Origin: Rudanella lutea DSM 19387
Lineage (GTDB): Bacteria; Bacteroidota; Bacteroidia; Cytophagales; Spirosomataceae
Assembly: GCF_000383955.1 (NCBI RefSeq)
Contig: NZ_KB913013.1
Coordinates: 4,979,694-5,043,693 of the forward strand
Reading direction: 5' to 3'
Length of the DNA: 64,000 nt
In this document: positions 45,420-53,822 of the stretch, piece after piece
How the letters are laid out: every line of letters starts with the position of its first letter
How positions within the stretch are numbered: position 1 is the stretch's first letter
The notes under the pieces: generated by a model
Told to the model about the DNA's origin: nothing
Database searches by the model: none
The model's input: only the letters and a program-made list of their open reading frames with translations
Program-made: the position numbers and the translations under genes

Positions 45420-46526
45420 ATGAATAATTTTGGTTTTCAATCGCGACGGCACTTTCTGTCGACCGTTGGCGGGGCTGCGCTCACCTTGCCCGCGCTTACC
45501 GATGCCCTGGGACAGCCTCTGCAAACCCGCAAACTGGGCATCGCACTGGTCGGGCTGGGTTACTACAGCAAAAATCTGCTGGCTCCCGCTCTGCAACAAA
45601 CACAGTACTGCCGATTGGCGGGTATTGTGACCGGCACCCCGGCCAAAGCCGATGAGTGGATGGCTAAATACAATATACCGAAAGCGAACGTCTACGATTA
45701 TAAAAACTTTGACCGCATTGCCGATAACCCCGACATCGACATTGTGTACGTGGTGTTGCCCAACTCCATGCACACCGAATTTGTAGTGCGGGCCGCTCAG
45801 GCGGGTAAGCACGTGATCTGCGAAAAACCGTTGGCCATCACCGAAGCCGAGTGCGACCAGATGATTAATGCCTGCCGAAAAGCCAGCAAGCAGTTGGCCG
45901 TTGGGTATCGGCTGCACTACGAGCCATTCACGCAGGAGGTGATGCGGCTGGGGCAGCAAAAAGTATTTGGGGCCGTTAAGTTTGTGGAAAGCAGCGATGG
46001 GTTCCGCATTGGCGATCCGAGTCAGTGGCGGATGAAAAAGGCCATGGCGGGCGGTGGGCCGCTGATGGATGTGGGCATTTATGCGGTTCAGGGCGCCCGC
46101 TACGTGACGGGCGAAGAACCGATCTCGGTAACCGCTCAGTTCTCGGCCAAAACCGAGCCACAGAAATTTAAAGAAGTAGAAGAGACCATGTCGTGGCAGT
46201 TCCGGTTTCCGAGCGGGGCCATGAGCAACTCAACAACCAGCTACACGGCCGGCGTGGAGCGGTTGTACGCATCCTGCGAAAAAGGTTGGTTTGAGCTGTC
46301 GCCCGCTTTTGGGTATGGCCCGCTCAAAGGGCGCACCAGTAAAGGACCCATCGAAATGCCCGTGGTGAACCATCAGGCGGCCCACATGGACGGTGTATCG
46401 AAAACGTTGATGGAAGGCAAGCCTTTGCCCGACCACATTACCGGCGAAGAAGGCAAGCGCGATGTTCGGTTGCTACAGGCAATCTACCGCGCTGCCGAAA
46501 CCGGCCGAACAATTAATTTGAAATAA
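45420..46526 (+). CDS. Gfo/Idh/MocA-family oxidoreductase with Tat signal
   Basis: A 368-aa NAD(P)-dependent oxidoreductase exported in folded form. The N-terminus MNNFGFQSRRHFLSTVGGAAL carries the twin-arginine motif SRRHFLS. The Rossmann domain follows (GIALVGLGYYSKNLL near residue 38) and the family motif EKPLAITEAECDQM near 138. The substrate domain has HYEPFTQEVMRLG near 172 and GGPLMDVGIYAVQGARYVTG near 216. Closest in shape to glucose-fructose oxidoreductases; the true substrate, probably a sugar, is not known. The gene is followed by element D, which separates it from a convergent gene. Confidence 0.9.
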   Translation: MNNFGFQSRRHFLSTVGGAALTLPALTDALGQPLQTRKLGIALVGLGYYSKNLLAPALQQTQYCRLAGIVTGTPAKADEWMAKYNIPKANVYDYKNFDRIADNPDIDIVYVVLPNSMHTEFVVRAAQAGKHVICEKPLAITEAECDQMINACRKASKQLAVGYRLHYEPFTQEVMRLGQQKVFGAVKFVESSDGFRIGDPSQWRMKKAMAGGGPLMDVGIYAVQGARYVTGEEPISVTAQFSAKTEPQKFKEVEETMSWQFRFPSGAMSNSTTSYTAGVERLYASCEKGWFELSPAFGYGPLKGRTSKGPIEMPVVNHQAAHMDGVSKTLMEGKPLPDHITGEEGKRDVRLLQAIYRAAETGRTINLK

Positions 46527-46529
46527 AGG

Positions 46530-46615
46530 AATAGAGGAGAAAGGAAAAGGGAGGAAGGGAAAAGACAGCGAATTCGCTTCTTTCTCCTTTCCTCCCTTTT
46601 CCTTTCTCCTCTATT
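46530..46615. repeat. Element D: 86-base near-perfect purine/pyrimidine palindrome
   Basis: The outer arms are a perfect 27-bp inverted repeat (46530-46556 with 46589-46615), all purine on the left except for one T. The centre is a perfect 12-base palindrome, AGCGAATTCGCT (46567-46578). Only the ten positions between them pair poorly. The arm is built from GGAGAAAGGAAAAGGGAGG-type words. It lies between convergent stops (46526 and 46615), where it can act as a bidirectional terminator. Confidence 0.9.
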
Positions 46616-47715
46616 TAATACGCCGTCCGGTCACGGGCGGCATCCAGGTCATTATATTTTCGGTCGAGGCCCTCGGTCGATTTATGGTCCGACCGGTCGC
46701 CGTGGGCGGCCTCCTGGGCTTTTACGCTGCTCTCGTCCATGCTTTCGCGGGGCTGACTCATCATCTGAGCTGTTTCCTGAGGCCGCTCGCCCGGTTGGTA
46801 CGACGAATCTTCTTCGCCCTTCACATCATACGGGTGCGTGGAATCGCCGGTTGTCGGGTGGCGGTCCATACCTTCGTCGGCTGCGTCCGAAACGGCATCG
46901 GGGCCGGCCTCCATACCGTCGTACTGATTTCCGGGCTCCAGATCATCGGTCGAAAGAGGAATCTGATCGGCTGGCCGGGGTTCGATGGTGGCCGTGTACG
47001 ACAGCTCACCCGTGGCAGGCCAGCCTGTTACGTGGGTCGTACTTTGCTGAAAACCAATCTGATGGGACCGGTCGGGCTCGGTAGGCTCCTGAATTTCGGG
47101 CTGATGCGGCTGCGGCTGACCGGGCAACGGGGTAATTTCGGGAGCCGGGTCGGGCGACATCGGTGGCGTGGGTGTATCGGGGCCTGCGGGTACCGGGTTG
47201 TTAGGGTCGGGCGTTGAGGGCAAATTAGGAACCATGTCGGCAAACACGCCAAAGCTGCCCGTAGCCGTGTTGTTCATGTCGGCCCCGTTGGGCTGCACCC
47301 GGTCGGTTGGTGTGCTGTTGGTGGCCCCGCTTGCGGTGTTTGCCTCTTGCGCGGGCAAACCCGTATTCACCGTTGAGCCTGCGTCGGGGTTGCCGGTTAT
47401 TTCGGCCTCTGCATGCGGGTTGTCGGGCATCTGATCGGGGTCAATGGTGTTGCCCGTGCGCAGGGCGGCATCCGAATTTTCGTAGGTTTTCTGGTCGTAC
47501 CCCTGCAAGCTCCGCTCTTCGTCGCTGCTGTAGCGATTGCGGAGCTGTTCGTCCATCACATCGTCGTTCGTATCGCCGATGGGGGTGAGTTTACCATCTA
47601 CTAATTTGACCATGTTGGTTTCGGCCTGATCGGCTCCGAACATGGTTTCGGCGTTTTCGTTGGAGACCATATTGGCCTGCTGAGCGCCGTCGGAAAGGGC
47701 TGATGAGTCTGCCAT
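46615..47715 (-). CDS. Low-complexity acidic, probably disordered protein
   Basis: 366 aa with no Cys, one Trp, no signal peptide and no hydrophobic core. It is very rich in Asp, Glu, Pro, Thr, Asn, Gln and Gly. A Pro-rich middle (about 165-225) has PNNPVPAGPDTPTPPMSPDP. The ends are charged, with MADSSALSDGAQQANMVSNE at the start and STEGLDRKYNDLDAARDRTAY at the end. GC and codon use look like the rest of the window, and the antisense frames are shorter. I do not recognise a family. It resembles hydrophilin-like, heat-soluble proteins in composition only. Monocistronic; the next gene upstream is divergent. Confidence 0.65.
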   Translation of the reverse strand: MADSSALSDGAQQANMVSNENAETMFGADQAETNMVKLVDGKLTPIGDTNDDVMDEQLRNRYSSDEERSLQGYDQKTYENSDAALRTGNTIDPDQMPDNPHAEAEITGNPDAGSTVNTGLPAQEANTASGATNSTPTDRVQPNGADMNNTATGSFGVFADMVPNLPSTPDPNNPVPAGPDTPTPPMSPDPAPEITPLPGQPQPHQPEIQEPTEPDRSHQIGFQQSTTHVTGWPATGELSYTATIEPRPADQIPLSTDDLEPGNQYDGMEAGPDAVSDAADEGMDRHPTTGDSTHPYDVKGEEDSSYQPGERPQETAQMMSQPRESMDESSVKAQEAAHGDRSDHKSTEGLDRKYNDLDAARDRTAY

Positions 47716-47868
47716 AACAGTTGAGTTGGTTGAGTGAATTGCGTACTCTGTTTTCTATAAACCCTACCTGCCGACAAAGGTTTTGGCTGGTCTTTTGCGG
47801 GATGGCATTGATTTTGCTCTGAGGCTTCATAGCTCAACAAAAGGCTCGTTCAACCAATGTCTTATTCC

Positions 47869-48624
47869 ATGAAACGACTTTACGGAAGTATCTTGCTCCT
47901 GTGGCTGGTAAGCCTTTCGGTACACGCACAGAAGAGCTTTATTTTACAGCATCAGCCCAAAAACGGATTTTTTTCGATCAGTAGCGGGGTGAGCCTGCCC
48001 ACGGGTAAGTTTGGTCTTTGCTCTACCCGCGACGAAGAGGCCGGCCTGGCCAAACAGGGAACCATGGCGAGCATTTCGGCTGGCTACCGGGTAGCGGGAC
48101 CCGTTGGGCTGATGGTCCGGTACGAAATTTTTCGCAACCGGGTGCACGAAGAAGCCCTGCTCGACGGGGTGTACCGCATTAATGGCGACACCTGGACGGC
48201 CAACGCCGGTTTCTGGGCGATTACCTCGCTCACGGCCGGGCCGTACGTCAACATCCCGGTGGGGCGCTGGACCATTCAGGCGCGGGCTACCATGGGGCAG
48301 GCCTCCGGTATTTGCCCCAGCACCAGTTTAAACGGCCGGTTTATGGATATTCCGATGGCGATTGAAACTAGTGAAGTTCGCTCAACGACCCGCTCGTACA
48401 ATGGTGGCCTTACGCTGCGGTACCGGCTCGGCCGGAGCACCGCCCTGCAGTTTAATACTGATTACAGCCGTGCCGATTTCACGTTTTCCGACATGAAAAC
48501 GGTAACCAGCACGGGCCTTGGTCGTGGGCAGACAAGCCTTATGACCAGCGTAAAGCCGATTAGTGTCGTGAGCGTATCGGCGGGGCTTACCATTCTGTTC
48601 GGTAACCGAAGCCGGGTATTTTAA
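47869..48624 (+). CDS. Outer-membrane beta-barrel protein
   Basis: 251 aa. Signal peptide MKRLYGSILLLWLVSLSVHAQ; I prefer this Met (47869) to the one four codons earlier because it begins the n-region directly. Eight or so amphipathic strands follow, e.g. GFFSISSGVSLPTGKF, TMASISAGYRVAGPVGLMVRY and SYNGGLTLRYRLGRSTALQF. The last strand is SVSAGLTILFG. The pattern fits the small OmpW/OMP_b-brl type porin-like proteins of Bacteroidota. Substrate unknown. Upstream is the divergent disordered-protein gene; downstream is a LytTR regulator with its own promoter. Confidence 0.85.
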   Translation: MKRLYGSILLLWLVSLSVHAQKSFILQHQPKNGFFSISSGVSLPTGKFGLCSTRDEEAGLAKQGTMASISAGYRVAGPVGLMVRYEIFRNRVHEEALLDGVYRINGDTWTANAGFWAITSLTAGPYVNIPVGRWTIQARATMGQASGICPSTSLNGRFMDIPMAIETSEVRSTTRSYNGGLTLRYRLGRSTALQFNTDYSRADFTFSDMKTVTSTGLGRGQTSLMTSVKPISVVSVSAGLTILFGNRSRVF

Positions 48625-48732
48625 AGAACTCGACTCGAAACGCGTTTACAGTCCGTAAACCGAAAGTAACGATTCATCGGTCCATTTGGCTGGTACGTCC
48701 GCAAGGGCGCTGGGGGTTCATAAAGAGGGATG

Positions 48733-48740
48733 TAGTTTTG
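48733..48740 (+). promoter_or_regulatory. -7 box of the LytTR gene
   Basis: TAGTTTTG, an exact match to TAnnTTTG; predicted transcript start near 48747, 32 bases before the ATG at 48779. The -33 region is weak. Confidence 0.5.
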
Positions 48741-48778
48741 ATGCGATAGTCAACCGCACAGTAAACAACAACCTCCTT

Positions 48779-49177
48779 ATGAACCCCTCTTTGCTGCAAA
48801 AAATTGCTCAGTTAGGTCTCTCGGCCCGGTCGCGCCAACAAGCCCCTGCCGGGTTAGAACTCCCCTTTCCGAAAGGCCGCCGGTGGGTACCTCTGTCGGC
48901 CATTCTGATGCTCGAAGGCACGAGCAACTACACCCTGCTTCACTTCCGCGACGGTTCGCAACTACTCGTGGCCATTACGCTCAAAGCACTGGCCGACCGA
49001 TTGCCCGCAGGGTCGTTTGCCCGGCCGCATCGGAAGTACATGTTCAACTGGCAGTATATCAAGGCTGTACACCGGCCTGAGAACGAGGTTGTACTGGCAG
49101 GTGGTATTCGGCTGCCGATTGCCCGCCGACGGCTGACCGAGTTTATAAACGAGTACCGGGGGCACCTGCACGCCTGA
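48779..49177 (+). CDS. Stand-alone LytTR DNA-binding protein
   Basis: 132 aa, a LytTR domain without receiver or kinase part. Start at 48779 (MNPSLLQKIAQLGLSARSRQ); the frame is open further upstream but would include the promoter. LytTR features: ILMLEGTSNYTLLHFRDG near residue 45, then TLKALADRLPAGSFARPHRKYMFNWQYIKAV, and LPIARRRLTEFINEY near the end. Predicted cytoplasmic transcription factor binding direct repeats. Its targets are not evident; the neighbouring barrel and the lipoprotein/ATP-grasp pair are candidates. A terminator follows at 49198. Confidence 0.9.
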   Translation: MNPSLLQKIAQLGLSARSRQQAPAGLELPFPKGRRWVPLSAILMLEGTSNYTLLHFRDGSQLLVAITLKALADRLPAGSFARPHRKYMFNWQYIKAVHRPENEVVLAGGIRLPIARRRLTEFINEYRGHLHA

Positions 49178-49197
49178 GTGTAGCCCCCAACAGCCGG

Positions 49198-49246
49198 ACC
49201 GGTTGGTCTGCAGGTATCTATTGGCCTGCGGGCCAACCGGTTTTTA
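49198..49246 (+). terminator. Terminator after the LytTR gene
   Basis: A long stem (about 49198-49214 with 49225-49241, a few mismatches) ending in CCAACCGG followed by five T. It begins 21 bases after the LytTR stop. Confidence 0.8.
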
Positions 49247-49369
49247 TTATAAGGTACCCCCAAATTCGACCGTTTGTCCAGTTCCGGTGACGTTCGTCGG
49301 TAATCGGTTTGAACCCCACGTTTGTTGCCGTAGTTTAGTACCATAGTTTGGACCCTTACCACAACGGCC

Positions 49370-50002
49370 ATGACACCGACACGAAAACAAGCCCTGATTC
49401 GGCGTGTAAAAGATATCACGCTCGGAACAACCCTCACTGTAGCCCTGCTCAATGGCTCGGTGCTACTTCAGAGCTGCGGAGGCAGCAATGACGATGGGTA
49501 CGCCGACTCCGGGCAGGCTGATACGCAGACCGAGACGTATAAGAAAGGGGTGCTGTCGTACATCACCGAGACGGCCCCCGGCAATTTCAAAATCACCGAC
49601 GAGCAGCAGGTAGGCCCCGAGCGCGCGGGGGCTATTGTGAGCTATTTCGACGGGCACCGCGATACGCTTAGCGTGGCCGCAGCGCAGGCGCTCGTGCGTA
49701 ACGACCCCTCTACCAGTCAGTATTTCAATAATCCATCCGGCTATAATCACGGCAGCGGTTTGGCCAATGCCCTGCTGTGGGGTGGGTTGGGCTACATGAT
49801 CGGGCGGCAGTTTATGGGCAGCGGCCCCAACTTCGACCGCGACCGCCGGTACAGTCAGGGGGTTTATACGAACCCGAGTGTGTACGCCCGGTCGAGCGAT
49901 ATTGGCCGCGAGGTGAGCCGCTCGCGGGTGGTCACCAGCCGACCAAGCGGGAGCCGGGGTGGCTTTTTCAGCCGGGGCCGCAGTGGCGGTTTCTCGTCGT
50001 AA
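49370..50002 (+). CDS. YgiB/UPF0323-like lipoprotein paired with the ATP-grasp gene
   Basis: 210 aa. The hydrophobic segment LGTTLTVALLNGSVLLQSC (residues 18-36) ends in a lipobox-like Cys followed by GGSNDD, so it is probably a lipoprotein. The mature part has an acidic start, a small hydrophobic Gly-rich patch (ALLWGGLGYMIGRQFMGSG, near 135-153) and an Arg/Ser/Gly-rich tail ending in GGFFSRGRSGGFSS. This layout, with GYM-GR followed by a basic Ser/Gly tail, parallels E. coli YgiB/YjfM and the UPF0323 lipoproteins, which also sit next to glutathionylspermidine-synthase-like genes. The exact family is unconfirmed; architecture and neighbour support it. The ATP-grasp gene follows after 50 bases. 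Confidence 0.72.
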   Translation: MTPTRKQALIRRVKDITLGTTLTVALLNGSVLLQSCGGSNDDGYADSGQADTQTETYKKGVLSYITETAPGNFKITDEQQVGPERAGAIVSYFDGHRDTLSVAAAQALVRNDPSTSQYFNNPSGYNHGSGLANALLWGGLGYMIGRQFMGSGPNFDRDRRYSQGVYTNPSVYARSSDIGREVSRSRVVTSRPSGSRGGFFSRGRSGGFSS

Positions 50003-50052
50003 CCCATACGGGCTCTTGTAGCCTGCTTTTCACGTTTTCTTCACCATTGTCG

Positions 50053-51234
50053 ATGATTCAACTTAAAACACTATCCGTTAGCCCCGACAAGCAGCTCCGC
50101 AACATTGGTTGGGACTGGATGCTCGGTACCGATACCGTTCCTTATCTCACCAACGAAGTGGTGACCGTTTCTGAAGCCGACGTTGATGCGTATCACGATG
50201 CGGCCGCCGAGTTATTCGAGATGTACGTTGCGGCCGCGCAGCACGTGATCGACCGCGACCGTTTTGCGGAACTCGGGATTCCGGCCAATCTGGTCGAGCT
50301 GATTCGGCACTCGTGGGACGACGACCGGCAGATTCACCTCTACGGCCGGTTCGACCTGGCCATGACCGACCGGGGCGTGAAGCTGATTGAGTTTAATGCC
50401 GATACCGCAACCTGCCTGCCCGAGACGGCCGTAGTGCAGTATGCGCATTTGCGGGCCAACGACCTCGACGAGTCGCGGCAGTTCAACGCCGTGTACGAAA
50501 CGTTGGTGGGGCAGTTCCGATACCTGCGCGAGCAAAACCCCGACCTCGACCCATCACTGCTACTCTCGACCACCCGCGACACCGACGGTAACGGCATTCC
50601 CGAAGATGATGCCAACGTAGCGCTGATTGCCGAGGCCGCCCGCGAGGCTGGCTTCGACACCGCCATTGCGTACATTGATACCGTCGATTTCTCGGCCACC
50701 GAAGGCATTTTCCGGCAAGACCCGTTCAGTGGACGGTTTATCCGGTATGATTACTGGTTTAAGCTGGTACCCTGGGAAGTGATGGCCGAAGATGAACCCG
50801 ATTTGTGCGCATTGCTCACGCAGGCCGTACGCAATCGGCGCACACTGGTGCTCAACCCGGCTTACACGCTGCTGTTCCAGTCGAAGTATATCCTGAAAAT
50901 TCTGTGGGAGCTGTACCCAAATCACCCGTTACTGCTGCGCACCGAAACCGGACCTCTGACAGATGTGCCGAGTGTGGAAAAGGTGATTTTTGGGCGTGAA
51001 GGTGCTAATGTACGTATTCTGGAGACGAGCGGGCAGGTTCGGCTGGCCGCCGATGGCGAGTACGGCGATTACCCCAAAGTGTACCAGCAATATGTTGCCT
51101 TCCCGACCGATGCCGCCGGGCATACCTATCAGGCCGGTGTGTTTTACGCGGGCGAACCCTGCGGGCTGGGCTTCCGGCGCGGAGGGCTTATCCTGGACAA
51201 TGGGGCTCAATTTGTCGGCCATATGGTTGGGTAG
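50053..51234 (+). CDS. Glutathionylspermidine synthase-like ATP-grasp ligase (YgiC/YjfC type)
   Basis: 393 aa from the ATG at 50053 (MIQLKTLSVSPDKQLRNIGW). It has only the C-terminal ATP-grasp synthetase domain of GspS, without the CHAP amidase. Motifs: IHLYGRFDLAMTDRGVKLIEFNADTATCLPET near residues 96-127, where EFNADT supplies Mg/ATP ligands; LNPAYTLLFQSKYILKILWELYPNHPLLL near 270; and DYPKVYQQYVAFPTD near 340. The known family forms an amide between a glycine carboxylate and an amine, but YgiC-type members without the amidase have no confirmed substrate. The lipoprotein upstream is the likely partner. A terminator follows at 51353. Confidence 0.9.
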   Translation: MIQLKTLSVSPDKQLRNIGWDWMLGTDTVPYLTNEVVTVSEADVDAYHDAAAELFEMYVAAAQHVIDRDRFAELGIPANLVELIRHSWDDDRQIHLYGRFDLAMTDRGVKLIEFNADTATCLPETAVVQYAHLRANDLDESRQFNAVYETLVGQFRYLREQNPDLDPSLLLSTTRDTDGNGIPEDDANVALIAEAAREAGFDTAIAYIDTVDFSATEGIFRQDPFSGRFIRYDYWFKLVPWEVMAEDEPDLCALLTQAVRNRRTLVLNPAYTLLFQSKYILKILWELYPNHPLLLRTETGPLTDVPSVEKVIFGREGANVRILETSGQVRLAADGEYGDYPKVYQQYVAFPTDAAGHTYQAGVFYAGEPCGLGFRRGGLILDNGAQFVGHMVG

Positions 51235-51352
51235 TGCGGGGTGCGAAAAAAATATTGCCCCCGTTCCAACCCTTTGCCCTAACCGGGAATCCTACTACTG
51301 ACAATCGAGAGAGGTTTCGTAAGGCAAGATTGTTATCATAGCTCAGAACGCG

Positions 51353-51386
51353 AGTCGCCCGGCCAAATTTGACCGGGCGACTTTTT
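51353..51386 (+). terminator. Terminator after the ATP-grasp gene
   Basis: A perfect 10-bp stem, AGTCGCCCGG (51353-51362) with its complement at 51373-51382, followed by a run of T. It lies about 120 bases past the stop at 51234; the stretch between has no other feature I can see. Confidence 0.85.
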
Positions 51387-51442
51387 GTTTTCAGGGCGAT
51401 AACTAAGCTGGTGTTATCGGTTTCTCAGTAGAGGACATTCGG

Positions 51443-51515
51443 ACCTCAGATACCAGACGTTAGACCTACTACCATTCTGTAGAGAAGTCTAACGTCTAGT
51501 GTCCAACATCTAATG
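51443..51515. repeat. Element E: inverted repeat between convergent genes
   Basis: The core is a perfect 11-bp inverted repeat, AGACGTTAGAC (51455-51465) with its complement at 51487-51497, extended by weaker pairing on both sides. The right part continues with related words (TCTAACGTC, TAGTGTCC, AACATCTAATG). It lies between the ATP-grasp terminator and the stop of the LEA-type lipoprotein gene. Confidence 0.65.
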
Positions 51516-51522
51516 GCCAGTT

Positions 51523-52149
51523 TTATTGACCAAACAGAATTTTGTTCGTTACGTCCTGTTCGATCGTGATGTAGCCAGGGTAGTCGATAGCTTTGTTACC
51601 GAGGTCGAGGGTCGGTTTGATTTTAATCGTCACCCGGGATGCTTTGGTATCATCAGAACCCGCCAGATTGCTCACAAACTGCGCGAAAGCATCGCGGGTT
51701 TTGGCATCGGTGAGCAACTGAAACGCATTGGCGTTGATCTTAATCGGGACCACGGTTTGTCCACCGCCAGCCGGTACGGCCACACGCTGGTTAATGAACC
51801 CGTTGAACAACTCCTGACCAGCCAACAAAATGCGGTATTCCAATTGGTTGATGGCCGCGTTGCGGTTGGTGGGGTTCGTAATGCCCAGATTAATGCGGGC
51901 GTCGAGCGGAACGTTGCGGGTGAGCAAACCGGCGGCAATGCGTGGATACTTAACCGGGTTGAAATCGCTCATATCCTTCATATTCCGAAACTGACGGATG
52001 TCGTAACCCGCCAGAGTGATGCTATCCGCCGATCGGATAGCGTATCGGCAATCGCCTAAGGCTTTGGCTTCTGTTAGTTGGCGGCTCACCCCGCAGCGCG
52101 TCAAAAGAAGGGGCAACAGAGCCAGTGAAAACAGCAGGAATCGTTTCAT
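51523..52149 (-). CDS. LEA-type-2 (LEA14-like) lipoprotein
   Basis: 208 aa. Signal peptide MKRFLLFSLALLPLLLTRC with the lipid Cys at 19. The mature part has the beta-sandwich pattern of the LEA14/WHy domain: VPLDARINLGITNPTNRNAAINQLEYRILLAG near residues 80-112, INQRVAVPAGGGQTVVPIKI near 118, and TIKIKPTLDLGNKAIDYPGYI near the end. Such lipoproteins are common in Bacteroidota; their function is not established, although plant LEA14 homologues are linked to desiccation. Monocistronic. Confidence 0.82.
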   Translation of the reverse strand: MKRFLLFSLALLPLLLTRCGVSRQLTEAKALGDCRYAIRSADSITLAGYDIRQFRNMKDMSDFNPVKYPRIAAGLLTRNVPLDARINLGITNPTNRNAAINQLEYRILLAGQELFNGFINQRVAVPAGGGQTVVPIKINANAFQLLTDAKTRDAFAQFVSNLAGSDDTKASRVTIKIKPTLDLGNKAIDYPGYITIEQDVTNKILFGQ

Positions 52150-52357
52150 AAGTCATACATGAGTTAAATTGTGGATCGACCCAGTGATAGCCGTCCACCG
52201 GTTCTTAACCTAAGACAACCCGCAATTGTGTTGGTTTAATAGCGAACCTCCAGGTAATTGAGCGAATGAACGGGCACGATCCGGCGAACAAATTACGCAA
52301 ACAGGGTTATATCCATAAAGGGGCACCCGCATTGCGGCCCCATTTCCCGAAAAAACC

Positions 52358-53713
52358 ATGCAATTTCAAACCATAAACCCCTATACCGGTGGGGTATTAG
52401 CCGAGTACCCAGCGCATACCGACGCCGAAATTGATCAATTACTCACACAGGCCGATGCGCAATTTGCCCATTGGTCGGAAGGGCCATTTGCCGTTCGAGC
52501 GGCCTGTTTTCGGCGCTTGGGTCGCCTGTTGCGCGACCGGCAGGAAGAACTGGCGCAGCTGATGACGGCCGAAATGGGTAAGATCATGGCCGAGTCGCGG
52601 GCCGAAATAGAGAAGTGTGCCGGGCAGTGCGACTATTATGCCGAAAACGCTGAGACCTTGCTACAGCCCGAAACCATCCCGACGGAGGCCCGGCAGAGTG
52701 GCTACCGGTACGAGCCGGTGGGCGTGGTGCTGGCCATCATGCCCTGGAATTTTCCGTTCTGGCAAGTGTTTCGGTATGCTGTACCGGCTCTGATGGCGGG
52801 CAATGTTACCCTGCTTAAACCGGCTCCCAACACGCTTGGCTGTGGATTGGCTATCGAAAAAGCGTTTCGGGACGCGGGCTTCCCCGAGGGGGTGTTTGCC
52901 TGCCTTGTGGCCGACGTACCCGCCCTGAAAGCGGTGATCGAAGACGATCGCGTGGGCATGATTACACTTACCGGCAGCGAGCGGGCCGGGGCGTCGGTGG
53001 CGGCATTAGCCGGTGCGAACATCAAAAAATGCGTACTCGAATTGGGCGGTAGCGACCCCCTAATTGTACTGGCCGACGCCGATCTGGACAAGGCCGCGCA
53101 GGCTGCCGTAACCTCGCGCATGAGCAATGCCGGTCAGGTGTGTATTGCCGCCAAACGGTGGCTGGTCGAGGAGGCTGTTGCTGAGGCTTTCACCCAGCGC
53201 GTTGCCGAGCTGATCCGGGGTATCCGACAGGGCGACCCCTTCGACCCCGCCGTGCAGATGGGTCCCATTGCCCGGCTCGATTTGGCCGAGGGACTTGAAA
53301 AACAGCTACAGCAGGCACTGGCGCAAGGTGCCCAATTGCTGGTGGGTGGCCAACGCAACGGTACTCAAATGCAGCCGACACTTCTCGGCAACGTGCGCCC
53401 CGATAACGTGGTGTTTCAGGAGGAAACCTTCGGACCACTGGCAACGATCACGGCCGTTGCCGATGCCGACGAAGCCGTGCAACTGGCCAACGCGTCGCGC
53501 TACGGGTTGAGTGCCGCCATCTGGACCGCCGACCTCGACCGGGCTGAGCAACTGGCCCGGCGGCTGCGGGTGGGCAGTGTGTTTGTCAATGCGGTGGTCC
53601 GGTCCGACTCACGGCTGCCGATTGGGGGCGTGAAGAAATCGGGGTACGGTCGCGAACTGGCAGGGCCGGGTATTCGGGAGTTCTGTACGGTCAAAACGGT
53701 TTACATAGCGTAG
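52358..53713 (+). CDS. NAD(P)-dependent aldehyde dehydrogenase, succinate-semialdehyde type
   Basis: 451 aa, a class I/II aldehyde dehydrogenase close to the short succinate-semialdehyde dehydrogenases (Sad/YneI type). Motifs: IMPWNFPFWQVFRYAVPALMAGN near residue 128 (catalytic Asn), LLKPAPNT near 153, LTGSERAGASVAALAG near 207, the general-base Glu in VLELGGSDPLIVL near 228 and the catalytic Cys in SNAGQVCIAAKR near 262. EETFGPLATI near 353 is the usual C-terminal cofactor motif. The start MQFQTINPYTGGVLAEYPAH is standard. Cytoplasmic, monocistronic. The natural substrate cannot be fixed from sequence alone. Confidence 0.92.
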   Translation: MQFQTINPYTGGVLAEYPAHTDAEIDQLLTQADAQFAHWSEGPFAVRAACFRRLGRLLRDRQEELAQLMTAEMGKIMAESRAEIEKCAGQCDYYAENAETLLQPETIPTEARQSGYRYEPVGVVLAIMPWNFPFWQVFRYAVPALMAGNVTLLKPAPNTLGCGLAIEKAFRDAGFPEGVFACLVADVPALKAVIEDDRVGMITLTGSERAGASVAALAGANIKKCVLELGGSDPLIVLADADLDKAAQAAVTSRMSNAGQVCIAAKRWLVEEAVAEAFTQRVAELIRGIRQGDPFDPAVQMGPIARLDLAEGLEKQLQQALAQGAQLLVGGQRNGTQMQPTLLGNVRPDNVVFQEETFGPLATITAVADADEAVQLANASRYGLSAAIWTADLDRAEQLARRLRVGSVFVNAVVRSDSRLPIGGVKKSGYGRELAGPGIREFCTVKTVYIA

Positions 53714-53822
53714 TCGCGACGGGCTGCCGGGGCTTGGTTACGCGCATTTGTAGAGTAGGGGAGCGTTTACCGGGTGGATAGAAATGTGTATTTTTACCCA
53801 CTCACCCCCGTTTTACGTTGTC

